Shown here: in pieces, positions 48,991 to 57,698 of the stretch
Layout: the number at the start of each line of letters is the position of its first letter
Numbering within the stretch: the stretch's first letter is position 1
Assembly: GCF_024380015.1 (NCBI RefSeq)
Contig: NZ_CP101509.1
Coordinates: forward strand, 1,302,001 to 1,366,000
Direction of reading: 5' to 3'
Origin: Photobacterium atrarenae
GTDB lineage: Bacteria; Pseudomonadota; Gammaproteobacteria; Enterobacterales; Vibrionaceae
DNA: 64,000 nt
Position numbers and translations under genes: made by a program
Notes under the pieces: generated by a model
The model's input: only the letters and a program-made list of their open reading frames with translations
The model's database searches: none
What the model was told of the DNA's origin: nothing

Positions 48991-49749
48991 TCACCGATTT
49001 TTCAGCACGTTTGAGAACACCACGTGCAGATCGCTGGAGGCGGTCCGGCCATCCAGGTTCAGTTTCGAGCGGATATGATCCAGGTGCTCCTGCATCAGTG
49101 CGAGTGCATTGGCGGTATCGCCTGCCTCGATGGCATCGAGCAAATGACTGTGCTCGTCCTGAGAGCAGTTCGAGTGACTTCCGGTTTCATACTGGGCGAT
49201 CAGCAGGGAAGTCTGCGACACCAGGCTGCGCTGGAAGGCCAGCAATGGGGCATTTTCTGCCATTTCGGCCAGTTTGATATGGAACTCACCCGACAGGCGC
49301 AGGCCGCTGCCGTAGTCACCTTGTTCAAAGGCTTTGTTCTCTTTCTCGACCAGCTTGCGGCATTCATCAATCTGAGCTTTGGTGGCATGCTCAACTGCCA
49401 GCTCAATAATCGCCAGCTCCATCACTTCACGGGCCTTGATGATCTGCTTGGCTTCATCAACCGACGGTGAAGCCACCATGGCGCCGCGGTTCGGGCGGAT
49501 GTCGACGACCTGCTCCAGTGATAAACGCAGAAGGGCACGGCGGATAATGGTCCGGCTGACACCGAAAATCTCAGCCAGGGCTTCTTCGCTGAGCTTGGTT
49601 GCAGGCGGCAGGCGCTGCTCCAGAATGGCATCAAAAATGTGGCAATAGACGACATCATCCTGAGACTGACCGGCACTTTTGGTTTTGGTGGCTGGTTTCA
49701 TCGAACTTTTAAGGCTTCCCATCGGAGCAATAACCCTCAACCTTTTCAT
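48991..49749 (-). CDS. FCD-type GntR family regulator, probable purine/glyoxylate regulator
   Basis: A 252-residue regulator of the FadR/FCD subgroup. After a basic 25-residue N-terminal extension, the winged helix reads KLSEEALAEIFGVSRTIIRRALLRL with the wing VDIRPNRGAMVA. The C-terminal FCD helical domain carries metal-ligand type residues (EFHIKLAEMA, DEHSHLLDAIEAGD). Two TTGTRYACAA-like palindromes lie about 100-135 bp upstream of its start, suggesting autoregulation, and the same palindrome precedes gcl, aceB, uraH, puuE and xdhA. The ligand is likely a purine catabolite or glyoxylate-family acid; that is inference. Confidence 0.88.
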   Translation of the reverse strand: MKRLRVIAPMGSLKSSMKPATKTKSAGQSQDDVVYCHIFDAILEQRLPPATKLSEEALAEIFGVSRTIIRRALLRLSLEQVVDIRPNRGAMVASPSVDEAKQIIKAREVMELAIIELAVEHATKAQIDECRKLVEKENKAFEQGDYGSGLRLSGEFHIKLAEMAENAPLLAFQRSLVSQTSLLIAQYETGSHSNCSQDEHSHLLDAIEAGDTANALALMQEHLDHIRSKLNLDGRTASSDLHVVFSNVLKNR

Positions 49750-49850
49750 TTTCCTAAGCTTGCCATCATACTGAACTTTGTTGCAGCCGATAGCATCAGG
49801 TATTCATAAGTGTGAGCTATTTTACAGCTTGCGAGGAAAAATCACCAATA

Positions 49851-49885
49851 TTGTGCACAATTACAGCGGAAGTTTTTGTATACAG
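49851..49885. promoter_or_regulatory. Two operator-like palindromes upstream of gntR
   Basis: A perfect TTGTGCACAA (49851-49860) and TTGTATACAG (49876-49885) upstream of the regulator gene, spaced 25 bp centre to centre. Confidence 0.65.
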
Positions 49886-50050
49886 GTGTGGTTGAAAAGG
49901 ACATTGTGTTGGGGGCGGCTTTTGACTTCTGAAATATTACAGCTCGCAAGCGGAAAGTTGCGGCGTGTTGTGAGATGAAATGATAGATTTAACAAGTCGC
50001 TGATTTAACAAATAGCTATAGTTGATCGTGTGAGCCATCAAGGAGGATGC

Positions 50051-50539
50051 ATGATCATTCGGAAAGTTCGGGATACGGATATGGATGCCCTTGTTCGTAT
50101 TTATAACCACTATATTGAATCAACCACCATCACCTTCGAAGAAGATCTGATATCAAGCGAGATCATGCTTGAACGTGTGCACAATATTCAGCAATCGGGC
50201 TTCCCGTGGCTGGTTGTCGAAATGGATGGCCAGGTTCAGGGCTATGCTTATGCTGGTTCGTGGAAACCCCGCAGCGCCTACCGATACACCGTCGAGCCCT
50301 CTATATATCTCGCGCCGGATATTGTGGCGAAAGGTGCAGGTAAAGCGCTTTATTGTAAGCTGCTCGACACCTTAAAAACGCAGGGGATTAAAAATGTACT
50401 CGGGGTGATTGCACTGCCCAATCAAGCCAGCGTCGCCTTGCATGAATCACTGGGGTTCAAAAAAGTCGGGGAGTTTGCGCGGGTGGGGTATAAGTTTGAA
50501 CGCTGGGTTTCGGTTGGGTACTGGCAGCTTGAGTGGTGA
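50051..50539 (+). CDS. GNAT acetyltransferase, phosphinothricin/methionine sulfone acetyltransferase-like
   Basis: A 162-residue GNAT enzyme. It begins IIRKVRDTDMDALVRIYNHY and has the FEE segment, GYAYAGSWKPRSAYRYTVE and LHESLGFKKVGEFARVGYKF, all characteristic of the Pat/MddA group that acetylates phosphinothricin, methionine sulfone and sulfoximine. In place of the usual acetyl-CoA loop pattern it has VAKGAGKAL. AAGGAGG lies just before ATG 50051. It is divergent from gntR and probably unrelated to purines. Confidence 0.85.
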   Translation: MIIRKVRDTDMDALVRIYNHYIESTTITFEEDLISSEIMLERVHNIQQSGFPWLVVEMDGQVQGYAYAGSWKPRSAYRYTVEPSIYLAPDIVAKGAGKALYCKLLDTLKTQGIKNVLGVIALPNQASVALHESLGFKKVGEFARVGYKFERWVSVGYWQLEW

Positions 50540-50664
50540 GCTCGAGATGACAAGCTCGGCGGAGAAGCGGAGATACGATAAGCTCAGCAGGTGATTGAGT
50601 TTCAGGGATGGACGATCGCAAGGCAAGTTGAACGGCTGAGTAACTTCTCAACACAAATCACGCA

Positions 50665-51075
50665 TCAGGAGCGTGAGCTTTTGGATGCGTTTTTCCGGCG
50701 AGAACATACGAGCGGTGCTTTGCGAACATGTTGCCCATCCTGGTAAGAGTCACGGAATATTAAGATCTGGTTCCCCTTGCGAACTTCAGAGGCGATCAGC
50801 GTCGGGGCTTCGTCAAAGGTGATTCGGGACCTTTTAATGCTCACCTTGTCCCCGGGCATGAATTTCACATCTTGATTCTCAAGGTACCACGCCGGTCCCA
50901 AGTGAACGGAGACGGTATCCTCGTCGGTCTTTACGGTCAGGTGAACACCTTGGTGCATCTGATGCATCATGTTGATCTTGTCCACCGAGACGACTTCACC
51001 GCTGATTTCCGCCATGGTCTGGTTGTCATACATCATTTCGTAAGGGGGAGTGATGCCCCCAACCACCGCTCCCAT
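50665..51075 (-). CDS. Small conserved beta-rich protein, unknown function
   Basis: 136 residues. The core reads EISGEVVSVD, GVHLTVKTDEDTVSVHLGPAWYLENQ and FMPGDKVSIKRSRI, resembling a small OB-like domain often found on exported proteins. No signal peptide is encoded: the frame is closed by TAA upstream and the only plausible start is ATG 51075. The residues before that ATG (SALGMG) look like the end of a cleavage region, so the gene may have lost its export signal. The C-terminus is Lys/Arg/Ser-rich. Confidence 0.5.
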   Translation of the reverse strand: MGAVVGGITPPYEMMYDNQTMAEISGEVVSVDKINMMHQMHQGVHLTVKTDEDTVSVHLGPAWYLENQDVKFMPGDKVSIKRSRITFDEAPTLIASEVRKGNQILIFRDSYQDGQHVRKAPLVCSRRKNASKSSRS

Positions 51076-51656
51076 GCCAAGCGCTGAATCGTTATTGGAT
51101 TGGTTTAAATCCTTACAAGGTTAACTGCTCGTCAGGCTCGTATGTGACTCAAGTGTGGTGGAACGTCCGATAACGTCGGCACTGCAGTTAAGTCGCCGCA
51201 GGCAATCATGTTTGTTTCTGGTTCATCGAATGTAAAACACGCTCTGCCAGTATGGTTAATGTGAATATTTATTCTAAATTATGAATCGTAAGGTTTTAGT
51301 AAATATAAACGCTGTTTTAAGTCTACGTTAATACATTATATTAACCAATTGATTTTAAATAATTATACTGTAGTTTTCTTATGTGGTGACATTTTGGCTA
51401 TAGTCAAAGTAAAAAAAGCGGGAATTTGTACACGCTATTAATTGCATTTTCAAGCATTTTAAAAACTCTTCATCAAGGTTCAGCCAGCGATCACATATAC
51501 TTCATCAGCATATGCCTTTTTATCCAGACACGTGGTACTTGTTAATAATACGTTTCATGGTGTTTCCTATGTTAACCATTAGGAAACACGTTGAAACAAT
51601 TAAAAAAACAAGCGATCCCATTAACAGGATGTTCGTGAACAAGGAGAAAAGTCGGC
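51076..51656. other. AT-rich intergenic region upstream of ykvI
   Basis: 581 bp with no supported gene on either strand. The stretch 51260-51480 is strongly AT-rich and likely contains promoters. AAGGAG directly precedes the ykvI start. No recognised structured RNA. Confidence 0.35.
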
Positions 51657-52739
51657 ATGTGGAATGTTTTTAAAATCGCCAGCGCATTTATCGGCATTAT
51701 TGTCGGGGCAGGGTTTGCTTCCGGCCAGGAAGTCCTGCAGTACTTCACCAGTTTTGGTCACTGGGGGACGGCAGCTGCGATCATCGCGACGGCCCTGTTT
51801 GCCTATCTCGGGATGATGCTGACCATGCTGGGGTCTCGAACGCAAACCATGTCTCATAAAAAAGTGATTTACCAAATCAGTGGTCGGGTGGTTGGCATTA
51901 TCGTGGATTATGTGATCATCTTTACCCTGTTTGGTGTCGGTGTGGTGATGATCGCAGGTGCCGGCTCCCTGATGCAGCAGCAATTTGCTTTACCGCCATT
52001 TGTTGGCAGCGTTGTCCTGACCTTGCTGGTTGCGGTGACAGCTATGATGAATGTGAGCCGTGTCATTGCTGTGATTGGCAGTATCACACCCTTTTTGATC
52101 CTGGTGCTTATCTCTATCTGTGCTTACAGCGTGATCACGATGGACAATTCGTTCGATGAACTGGCACCTGTTGCTGAAAGTGTGCCATCAACGTTGCCTC
52201 ACTGGTTCGTTTCAGCTGTGAACTACGTTTCTTTTAATCTTGCGGTTGGAGCTGCCATGGCGCTGGTCATGGGCGGTGCCGAGAAGAACGAGAAAGTCGC
52301 AAAATTAGGTGGCCTTTTAGGCGGGGCCGGCGTTGGGGTGTTAATCGTACTGAGTCACCTGGCGTTGTTCTCTCAAATTGATGTTGTCGCCAGCTACCCA
52401 ATGCCGTTGCTGAAAATCATCGATATGATTTCACCGGCGCTCTCTAACGTGATGACCTTCATTCTGTTCGGGATGATTTTTAATACGGCGGTCAGCATGT
52501 TCTACGCGTTTGCTGCACGCTTCGTCACGATGAAGACGCCTAAAGCCAACACTTTCATTTTCGTCACCCTTAGCGTCGGCTTTGTCGCCAGCTTCGCCGG
52601 GTTCACTCAGCTTGTTGCTGTTTTCTATCCGCTGATTGGCTACCTGGGTCTATTCCTGGTTGGCGCGCTTGTCTATGCACCGTTTAAGCTGAAGAAAGCA
52701 CTAGCAACATCACAAGAGCCGATTCTGCTCACGGAATAA
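51657..52739 (+). CDS. ykvI: YkvI family membrane transporter-like protein
   Basis: A 360-residue integral membrane protein with about ten helices. The N-terminus WNVFKIASAFIGIIVGAGFASGQEVLQYF is characteristic of the YkvI family, distant relatives of APC-type amino acid transporters, in which the GAGFASGQE loop would form the substrate and ion site. Substrate is unknown. AAGGAG precedes the ATG. A 9-bp stem (52803-52811 with 52820-52828) without a T-run follows the gene. Confidence 0.85.
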   Translation: MWNVFKIASAFIGIIVGAGFASGQEVLQYFTSFGHWGTAAAIIATALFAYLGMMLTMLGSRTQTMSHKKVIYQISGRVVGIIVDYVIIFTLFGVGVVMIAGAGSLMQQQFALPPFVGSVVLTLLVAVTAMMNVSRVIAVIGSITPFLILVLISICAYSVITMDNSFDELAPVAESVPSTLPHWFVSAVNYVSFNLAVGAAMALVMGGAEKNEKVAKLGGLLGGAGVGVLIVLSHLALFSQIDVVASYPMPLLKIIDMISPALSNVMTFILFGMIFNTAVSMFYAFAARFVTMKTPKANTFIFVTLSVGFVASFAGFTQLVAVFYPLIGYLGLFLVGALVYAPFKLKKALATSQEPILLTE

Positions 52740-53136
52740 GCGATCAGGTGACCAGTTCATCGGACATTTGACTGGATCGAAGGTTGGTTAAGCTGCAAAG
52801 ACTCACCCCAGTCCGGCTGCTGGGGTGAATCGTCAGCGAAATAGCAATACGAACTTTCCGGAGAAGTTCCCGGATTCCGTAGACCTTTCAATCAGTCAGC
52901 CATATCTTGAGCCTCCCATTGGCGAGATCTAGCGGTGATACGGCTTTGAGTGTCTCTTTTCTTACCGAGTGACATTGTCACAAAGTGTGGGTTGTTAATC
53001 ATATAATCAAAGGTGCATAAATGTGATCAGTTGCGTATCTTTTGTGGCACGTCACAGGTGGGTTTTCAGGAGGTGTTGAATCGGACGGGTTTAACATCAT
53101 TGGGTGTTTAGTGTACTAATTATAAAGAGTCTTGAT
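52740..53136. other. Intergenic region between ykvI and the TIR gene
   Basis: About 400 bp with no supported gene. It contains the TCACCCCAG/CTGGGGTGA hairpin (52803-52828) and becomes AT-rich before the TIR gene. Confidence 0.35.
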
Positions 53137-53892
53137 ATGAGTGTTCAAAAACCGGTTATTTTTGTTAGTCACGCAGCAGTTGATTCTGAAATTGCAGGTG
53201 TTTTTAAAAGCGATGTAGAACGAAACTTCCTAGGTTTATGTAGTTTATTTGTTTCTTCTGACCTTGATAGTTTGCAGGGGGGCCATGAATGGATTCAGAC
53301 CATTAAATAAAACCTTAGTAACGCAGCGATATCTATCGGCTTATATTCACCAGCAGCGCTAACACGACCTTGGATCTATACTGAGTTTGGTGCTGGTTGG
53401 ATAAGGGAGATTCCTACTATTTCCCTTTGTCACTCAGGGTTAACTAAAAATTAGCTTCCTGTTCCATTATCTCATTTTCAAGCGCTTGATTTAATCGATG
53501 AACTACATTTGAAGCATCTTTATGAACAAATTAGCAAAGCTATTAATTGCCAACTTCCGCAGATAAATTATGCTGATGAGGTGGAGAAGTATCGAATGAT
53601 AACTGAAGACTATCGAATTAAGCGGGTACTGGAAGGATGGATCAATCAAATTAAGATTTGGAATCCTGAATTTGAAGGGATTTTTCATGGCCAAGAAGAT
53701 ATTGAGGTGTTAATTCCAGCACAAGCCGATGCGGAATTTTTAAATTTCTAAGCTGAAATTGACAGTTACAAGTTCTTGAAACTTAAACAGGCAGGAATGG
53801 CTATGGGAACTCGGGTTGGCGCACAAGCTTCTATTTGGCAAGCGTCACCAGGTGAAAACTTAGAGAAATTGAAGCAGATCTTGATTAAATAA
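53137..53892 (+). pseudogene. TIR-domain gene with three in-frame stop codons
   Basis: One continuous frame of 252 codons from ATG 53137 to TAA 53892 contains internal stops TAA (53308-53310, codon 58), TAG (53452-53454, codon 106) and TAA (53749-53751, codon 205), with no frameshift. The N-terminal part is a bacterial TIR domain: KPVIFVSHAAVDSEIAGVF, then AAISIGLYSPAAL and RPWIYTEFGAGW with the NADase-type Glu83. The segments between stops still read as protein, and each stop could derive from a Gln codon by one C-to-T change. TIR proteins act in anti-phage defence through NAD cleavage or signalling. As it stands only 57 residues would be made without suppression. Confidence 0.8.
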
Positions 53893-54018
53893 TTACCCCG
53901 TCTAGTAGCACGGGGTGAATCCTCACCCCGCTTCCATCCTCTTCGCTAATATCCCGCATAAAGGGATAAGTCCGATTATCTGCGTTGCTCACGTTTGATG
54001 CATGTAGTGAACTCAACA

Positions 54019-54456
54019 TCAGCGACTTTTGCGCCTGGCATCTAGGATCTTGTTTGTTGCTGGCGATCTTTGTTCTGAATAAGTATTTTCCAGGCGTTTT
54101 AGTCCGATACGCCTGTCTGCGCAGCGCAGGATGTCGGCCAGCCCCCACCTGTCTTCAAATAGCTTTGTCATCAACTCAGATTGCGGGGTATCGATATAGT
54201 CACGGATCAGGTTCGAGATATCTGATGCATCATTTGTATACGGATATTTGCCGCTGTACTCGGGTTGTGCCTCTGCAGGAAAATCTTTCGGGTAATCCCA
54301 GATGATCGTTTTGCCTTGGGCAATCCAGTACCTGGGGCAATCTGTTCCTCCGTGGGCGCTGCCCATGCGGTAAACACTGCAATGAATCCGCAGCCCGGCA
54401 GTCGGCTCCCACAGTGCTTCGATTGATTTCTTAAGCTTACTCCATGGCTTACTCAT
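54019..54456 (-). CDS. SF0329-like small protein
   Basis: A 145-residue protein that looks like the SF0329 family of unknown function: SKPWSKLKKSIEALWEP, LRIHCSVYRM, PRYWIAQGKTIIWDYPKDF. No signal peptide or enzymatic motif. Related genes are often found next to Rhs or other polymorphic-toxin ends as putative immunity genes, and a truncated unknown reading frame ends 22 bp before its start, which fits that picture without proving it. It converges on the broken TIR gene. Confidence 0.7.
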   Translation of the reverse strand: MSKPWSKLKKSIEALWEPTAGLRIHCSVYRMGSAHGGTDCPRYWIAQGKTIIWDYPKDFPAEAQPEYSGKYPYTNDASDISNLIRDYIDTPQSELMTKLFEDRWGLADILRCADRRIGLKRLENTYSEQRSPATNKILDARRKSR

Positions 54457-54477
54457 ATGGTTCCTTGAAATCAGTGG

Positions 54478-54626
54478 TTAAAAGTTGCCATTCGCATCTT
54501 CCAGCTCGCCTGCGATGATGGCAGGGCAATTTTCAGCTTTGGTGCGCTCAATACTCTGGGCTTGCCAGTCGCGCCGGGTGATGTCGTCTTTGCGGGCCAG
54601 TGTACGAAAGCTGTTCAGAGTAGGAA
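54478..54626 (-). pseudogene. C-terminal fragment of an unidentified gene upstream of the SF0329-like gene
   Basis: A stop-free stretch of about 48 codons with no start ends at TAA 54478. It encodes a well-formed tail (LARKDDITRRDWQAQSIERT, then PAIIAGELEDANG). It begins just after the guaC terminator, so the 5' part was apparently deleted. Its product family is not recognised. Confidence 0.45.
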
Positions 54627-54631
54627 AATAT

Positions 54632-54659
54632 ATAACAAAGGCCGCTGAGCAGCGGCCTT
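54632..54659 (-). terminator. guaC terminator
   Basis: Stem AAGGCCGCT/AGCGGCCTT (54638-54646 with 54651-54659) followed on the minus strand by TTGTTATATATTTT. Confidence 0.85.
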
Positions 54660-54688
54660 CGAACTGGGTCTTACGAGAAAAACCGAAC

Positions 54689-55732
54689 TTACTCTTTCCC
54701 GTAAACGTTGTTTTCTTGCTCGCGAACGCGGATGAAGGTGGTGCGCTTGGTCAGCTCTTTGAGCTTCGCCGCACCAACGTAGGTGCAGGTTGAGCGGACG
54801 CCGCCCATGATGTCCTGGATGGTATTTTCCACCGGGCCACGGTAGGGCAACAGGACGGTTTTTCCTTCAGCAGCACGGTACTTGGCCACACCACCGGAGT
54901 GTTTGTCCATCGCGCTCTGGGATGACATGCCGTAGAATTTCATGAACATCTCGCCGTTTTGCTCGACGATGTCGCCGTTACTTTCTTCGTGACCGGCCAG
55001 CATGCCGCCCAGCATCACGAAATCGGCACCGCCACCAAAGGCTTTGGATACGTCGCCGGCACAGGTGCAGCCGCCGTCACCGATGATCTGGCCGCCCAGG
55101 CCGTGCGCGGCATCGCCGCACTCGATAATTGCTGACAGTTGCGGGTAACCGACACCGGTCTTCACGCGGGTGGTGCAGACCGAGCCCGGACCAATCCCCA
55201 CTTTGACGATATCGGCACCGGCCAGGATCAGCTCTTCACACATATCGCCGGTGACCACGTTGCCGGCACTGATCACTTTGTCCGGGAAGGCAGCACGGAC
55301 TTTTTCAACGTACTCGACCAGATGCTCGGAGTAGCCGTTGGCAATATCGATGCAGATGAAGATGAGCTCATCGCTCAGGGCCATGATGTCTTTGGTTTTC
55401 TGGAAGTCGGCTTCAGACGTACCGGTGGAGACCATGACGTTGCTCAGCACGCTGGCGTCATTGTCCTGAACAAAGCCGGCCCAGTCTTCTACGGTGTAGT
55501 GTTTGTGGACCGCAGTGATGACTTTGTGTTGCGCCAGGGCTTTCGCCATGTCGAAGCTACCCACGGAATCCATATTGGCGGCAATAATTGGCACACCAGA
55601 CCATTGACGGCCGCTATGCTTGAATGTAAAATCGCGGGTTAATTCAACTTGAGAGCGGCTTTTGAGGGTTGAACGTTTTGGACGAAACAGAACATCTTTA
55701 AAACCCAATTTCAAGTCTTGTTCGATACGCAT
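54689..55732 (-). CDS. guaC: GMP reductase
   Basis: A 347-residue IMPDH/GMPR-family enzyme, the E. coli GuaC length. It has no CBS insert, which separates it from IMP dehydrogenase. [19 protein letters not shown], the active-site [17 protein letters not shown] with its catalytic Cys, [21 protein letters not shown] and the C-terminal GGVRSTCTY are present. It converts GMP to IMP with NADPH, linking guanine nucleotides to adenine nucleotide synthesis. A promoter and an immediate hairpin terminator lie in its leader. Confidence 0.96.
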   Translation of the reverse strand: MRIEQDLKLGFKDVLFRPKRSTLKSRSQVELTRDFTFKHSGRQWSGVPIIAANMDSVGSFDMAKALAQHKVITAVHKHYTVEDWAGFVQDNDASVLSNVMVSTGTSEADFQKTKDIMALSDELIFICIDIANGYSEHLVEYVEKVRAAFPDKVISAGNVVTGDMCEELILAGADIVKVGIGPGSVCTTRVKTGVGYPQLSAIIECGDAAHGLGGQIIGDGGCTCAGDVSKAFGGGADFVMLGGMLAGHEESNGDIVEQNGEMFMKFYGMSSQSAMDKHSGGVAKYRAAEGKTVLLPYRGPVENTIQDIMGGVRSTCTYVGAAKLKELTKRTTFIRVREQENNVYGKE

Positions 55733-55815
55733 TAGTCTTTCCTTAATCTATCGAATTTTTGCTTCCTGGTTTGGTGGCTATTGGCAGATAGCATTCCCTT
55801 CACCGGAAAGCAGGC

Positions 55816-55852
55816 ACAAAAAAACCGGAGCGTTGGCAGACGCTCCGGTTTT
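55816..55852 (-). terminator. Terminator-like hairpin at the 5' end of the guaC leader
   Basis: On the minus strand a 12-bp perfect stem (55841-55852 with 55821-55832), 8-nt loop, is followed by a run of seven T. It lies about 85-120 nt upstream of the guaC ATG and only a few nt downstream of the predicted promoter, so transcripts would either stop after about 40 nt or continue into guaC. Confidence 0.75.
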
Positions 55853-55856
55853 CAGC

Positions 55857-55884
55857 ATTATAGGCAAAGAAACTTTTGAAACAA
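55857..55884 (-). promoter_or_regulatory. Predicted guaC promoter
   Basis: TTGTTT (55879-55884) and a perfect TATAAT (55857-55862) separated by 16 nt on the minus strand. The transcript would begin just before the hairpin at 55852. Confidence 0.65.
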
Positions 55885-56027
55885 GCCTGATAATGTAATT
55901 TTTTTATGATATCTTTACAAAGATATTACTTCTCGAACCACCTGTTTTGTCAAAATTTTCTGAATTCTTTCCATTCCTCTTCCATTCTGACGTAATCCTT
56001 GCATAATCCCCCTGACTGTCAGGCGAT

Positions 56028-56393
56028 GTGGATAGGTTTACTTTGCTAAGCAAAAGAAAAATAAAAGATACTTTTCCGCTCGACTTCTACGGTGAGGACG
56101 GAAGTTGGCGATTTATTATTCGGGCGGAGCATCCCGGCGAAGTCCTGGATGCGATGTACTGGCGTGCATTTATTTCATGCCATCGGAAGGAGTTTGATTT
56201 ACTGCATATTGCTACCGGTAAATTCAACTATAAGTACAATTACTCTTCGGCGGAAACCTCTGAGCTGCACTTCAGTACCGGCGGATCGCCGATGCGAATC
56301 AACATGATGGGGCCGATCGTACCGATTTCAGCCATTCTGAAGAAAGTCGCCGAGAACAGCGGTCCGCCTGCGAAGGCGAACAAGGCAGGCTAG
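56028..56393 (+). CDS. Hypothetical protein
   Basis: 121 residues from a GTG start at 56028; a nearby ATG is out of frame. The protein is soluble, with mixed aromatic and basic residues (DFYGEDGSWRFIIRAEHPGEV, then GSPMRINMMGP). I do not recognise the family. The ribosome site is weak (AGGCG), so a slightly later TTG start is possible. A good terminator follows at 56431. It is divergent from guaC. Confidence 0.55.
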   Translation: MDRFTLLSKRKIKDTFPLDFYGEDGSWRFIIRAEHPGEVLDAMYWRAFISCHRKEFDLLHIATGKFNYKYNYSSAETSELHFSTGGSPMRINMMGPIVPISAILKKVAENSGPPAKANKAG

Positions 56394-56430
56394 CCCGCTG
56401 ATACGGGGGCAAAATTGACTGGAAATTGAG

Positions 56431-56456
56431 AAAGGAGCTGATTTCGGCTCCTTTTT
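56431..56456 (+). terminator. Intrinsic terminator
   Basis: Stem AAAGGAGC/GCTCCTTT (56431-56438 with 56447-56454) ending in a run of six T. Confidence 0.85.
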
Positions 56457-56520
56457 TGTTGCAGCTTGCGGCAGTGTTAATTTATTGTTGTCCAAGTGCT
56501 TATGTTTTAAGGAGAGGGCG

Positions 56521-56991
56521 ATGAGCCGTTGGATGTACCGATTTGCGATCCTGACCGGCGTGCTTGTTTCGGGAAGTGCGGTGGCTTCGCCTTTGCCTGC
56601 CATTGCAGGAAAGTGGCAATGTACCCCGCAGCAGGAACGCGCGGAAGAGCAAAGCTGGGTGATTTATGACTTCAAATCCGATGGTACGGTGAAGTCACAG
56701 GAATGGGCACGTTACGAGAAATCTCAGCTTGAGTACGAACTGTTCGTCGACTATCGCTATGTAGCGAAAGATGCAGATTACATGCTGACACCGGTCAAGC
56801 TGAGCCGCAAGATTATCACCGATCCCCACAATGCCGATCCCTTCGACTACGCGGCGCGCCGCGATCTCACCGGATACCGGATTTTCTTTAAACCGACCCT
56901 GAATAAGGATCAGGCGGTATTTGATATGTGGTACCACATCACGCCTGAGAAGCATTTCTACATGCAGTGCCAGCGCCAAAGTGTTGCTTAA
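56521..56991 (+). CDS. Secreted hypothetical protein
   Basis: A 156-residue exported protein: ATG 56521 follows AAGGAGAG, and the signal peptide ends near VASP (residue about 24). The mature part begins IAGKWQCTPQQ and looks like a lipocalin-like or beta-rich small domain (GKW start, alternating strands), but this is only a guess. The C-terminus has one Cys that could pair with the Cys in GKWQC. The next gene starts 17 bp after its stop, so the two form an operon. Confidence 0.7.
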   Translation: MSRWMYRFAILTGVLVSGSAVASPLPAIAGKWQCTPQQERAEEQSWVIYDFKSDGTVKSQEWARYEKSQLEYELFVDYRYVAKDADYMLTPVKLSRKIITDPHNADPFDYAARRDLTGYRIFFKPTLNKDQAVFDMWYHITPEKHFYMQCQRQSVA

Positions 56992-57007
56992 GGCAGTTTG
57001 CCGGGTG

Positions 57008-57664
57008 ATGACTTACATGTTCCGAATCTTTTCCCGATTCCGCACGTCGGCGCTGCTGCTGTTACTCATATTTCCGGTCAGCGCCTTGGCCTACCAGTCA
57101 CCCTTGTGGGAACAGTTCCCGCTGGGGCTTAAGGCGGAAGCTGTCCGAGCTTTGCCGGATGCCTATGATTGCACTGTGCTCTATTCCGAACAGACTGTGA
57201 TTTGTGTAGATCAACGGCAGGATTTTCAGATTGAAGACGGAATACTGGCAGTATTTCTGAAAGAGCGCAAAGTGCACAGCCTTGAGCTGACCGCACCGCT
57301 CACCCAGGCCAATTACACCAAGCTGTTAGCCAATCTGCGCCGTCAGGGCCTGGTCTTTGCGCATCTGAATGTGGCGGGGGAAACACTGGACGTGCTGGCC
57401 GGGATGCAGAGCTTGGATCGGCAAACCCTTGATGATCAAATGTTTGTATTGGCCAATCGCAGCAGTTATCTCACGCCGAGAGAGTATCTGTTGGTGGACA
57501 ACCGGGATCTGGCAGAAGCACTTCACCATGGTTATCGAAATGTTCAGCACTGGCTGCAGGCCGACAGCACATCTGATTCGGCGCTGGAGCGGGTTCACCT
57601 GGTTACGCTCAAAGTGGTGCCGCAGCAGATTGTTACGCGGATCACGTACCCCTTCGCTGGGTAG
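57008..57664 (+). CDS. Secreted hypothetical protein
   Basis: 218 residues from ATG 57008 (a second Met is 3 codons later). A signal peptide (RFRTSALLLLLIFPVSALA) precedes a mature domain with two Cys close together (DCTVLYSEQTVIC) that may form a disulfide. No family recognised. Its start lies 17 bp after the preceding secreted protein, suggesting a shared periplasmic function. A long in-frame extension into the upstream gene was rejected because it would precede the signal peptide. Confidence 0.65.
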   Translation: MTYMFRIFSRFRTSALLLLLIFPVSALAYQSPLWEQFPLGLKAEAVRALPDAYDCTVLYSEQTVICVDQRQDFQIEDGILAVFLKERKVHSLELTAPLTQANYTKLLANLRRQGLVFAHLNVAGETLDVLAGMQSLDRQTLDDQMFVLANRSSYLTPREYLLVDNRDLAEALHHGYRNVQHWLQADSTSDSALERVHLVTLKVVPQQIVTRITYPFAG

Positions 57665-57698
57665 TTGTCGTAACTGAGCCGTCCCGCGCCGGTTTGTT

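Noticed and set aside
51420..51435. Further TTGTRYACAA site upstream of ykvI
   Set aside because: TTTGTACACG has the wrong spacing and lacks the second half of the palindrome.
53885..54148. Minus-strand open frame overlapping the end of the SF0329-like gene
   Set aside because: Overlaps a better-supported gene in another frame, and no domain is visible.
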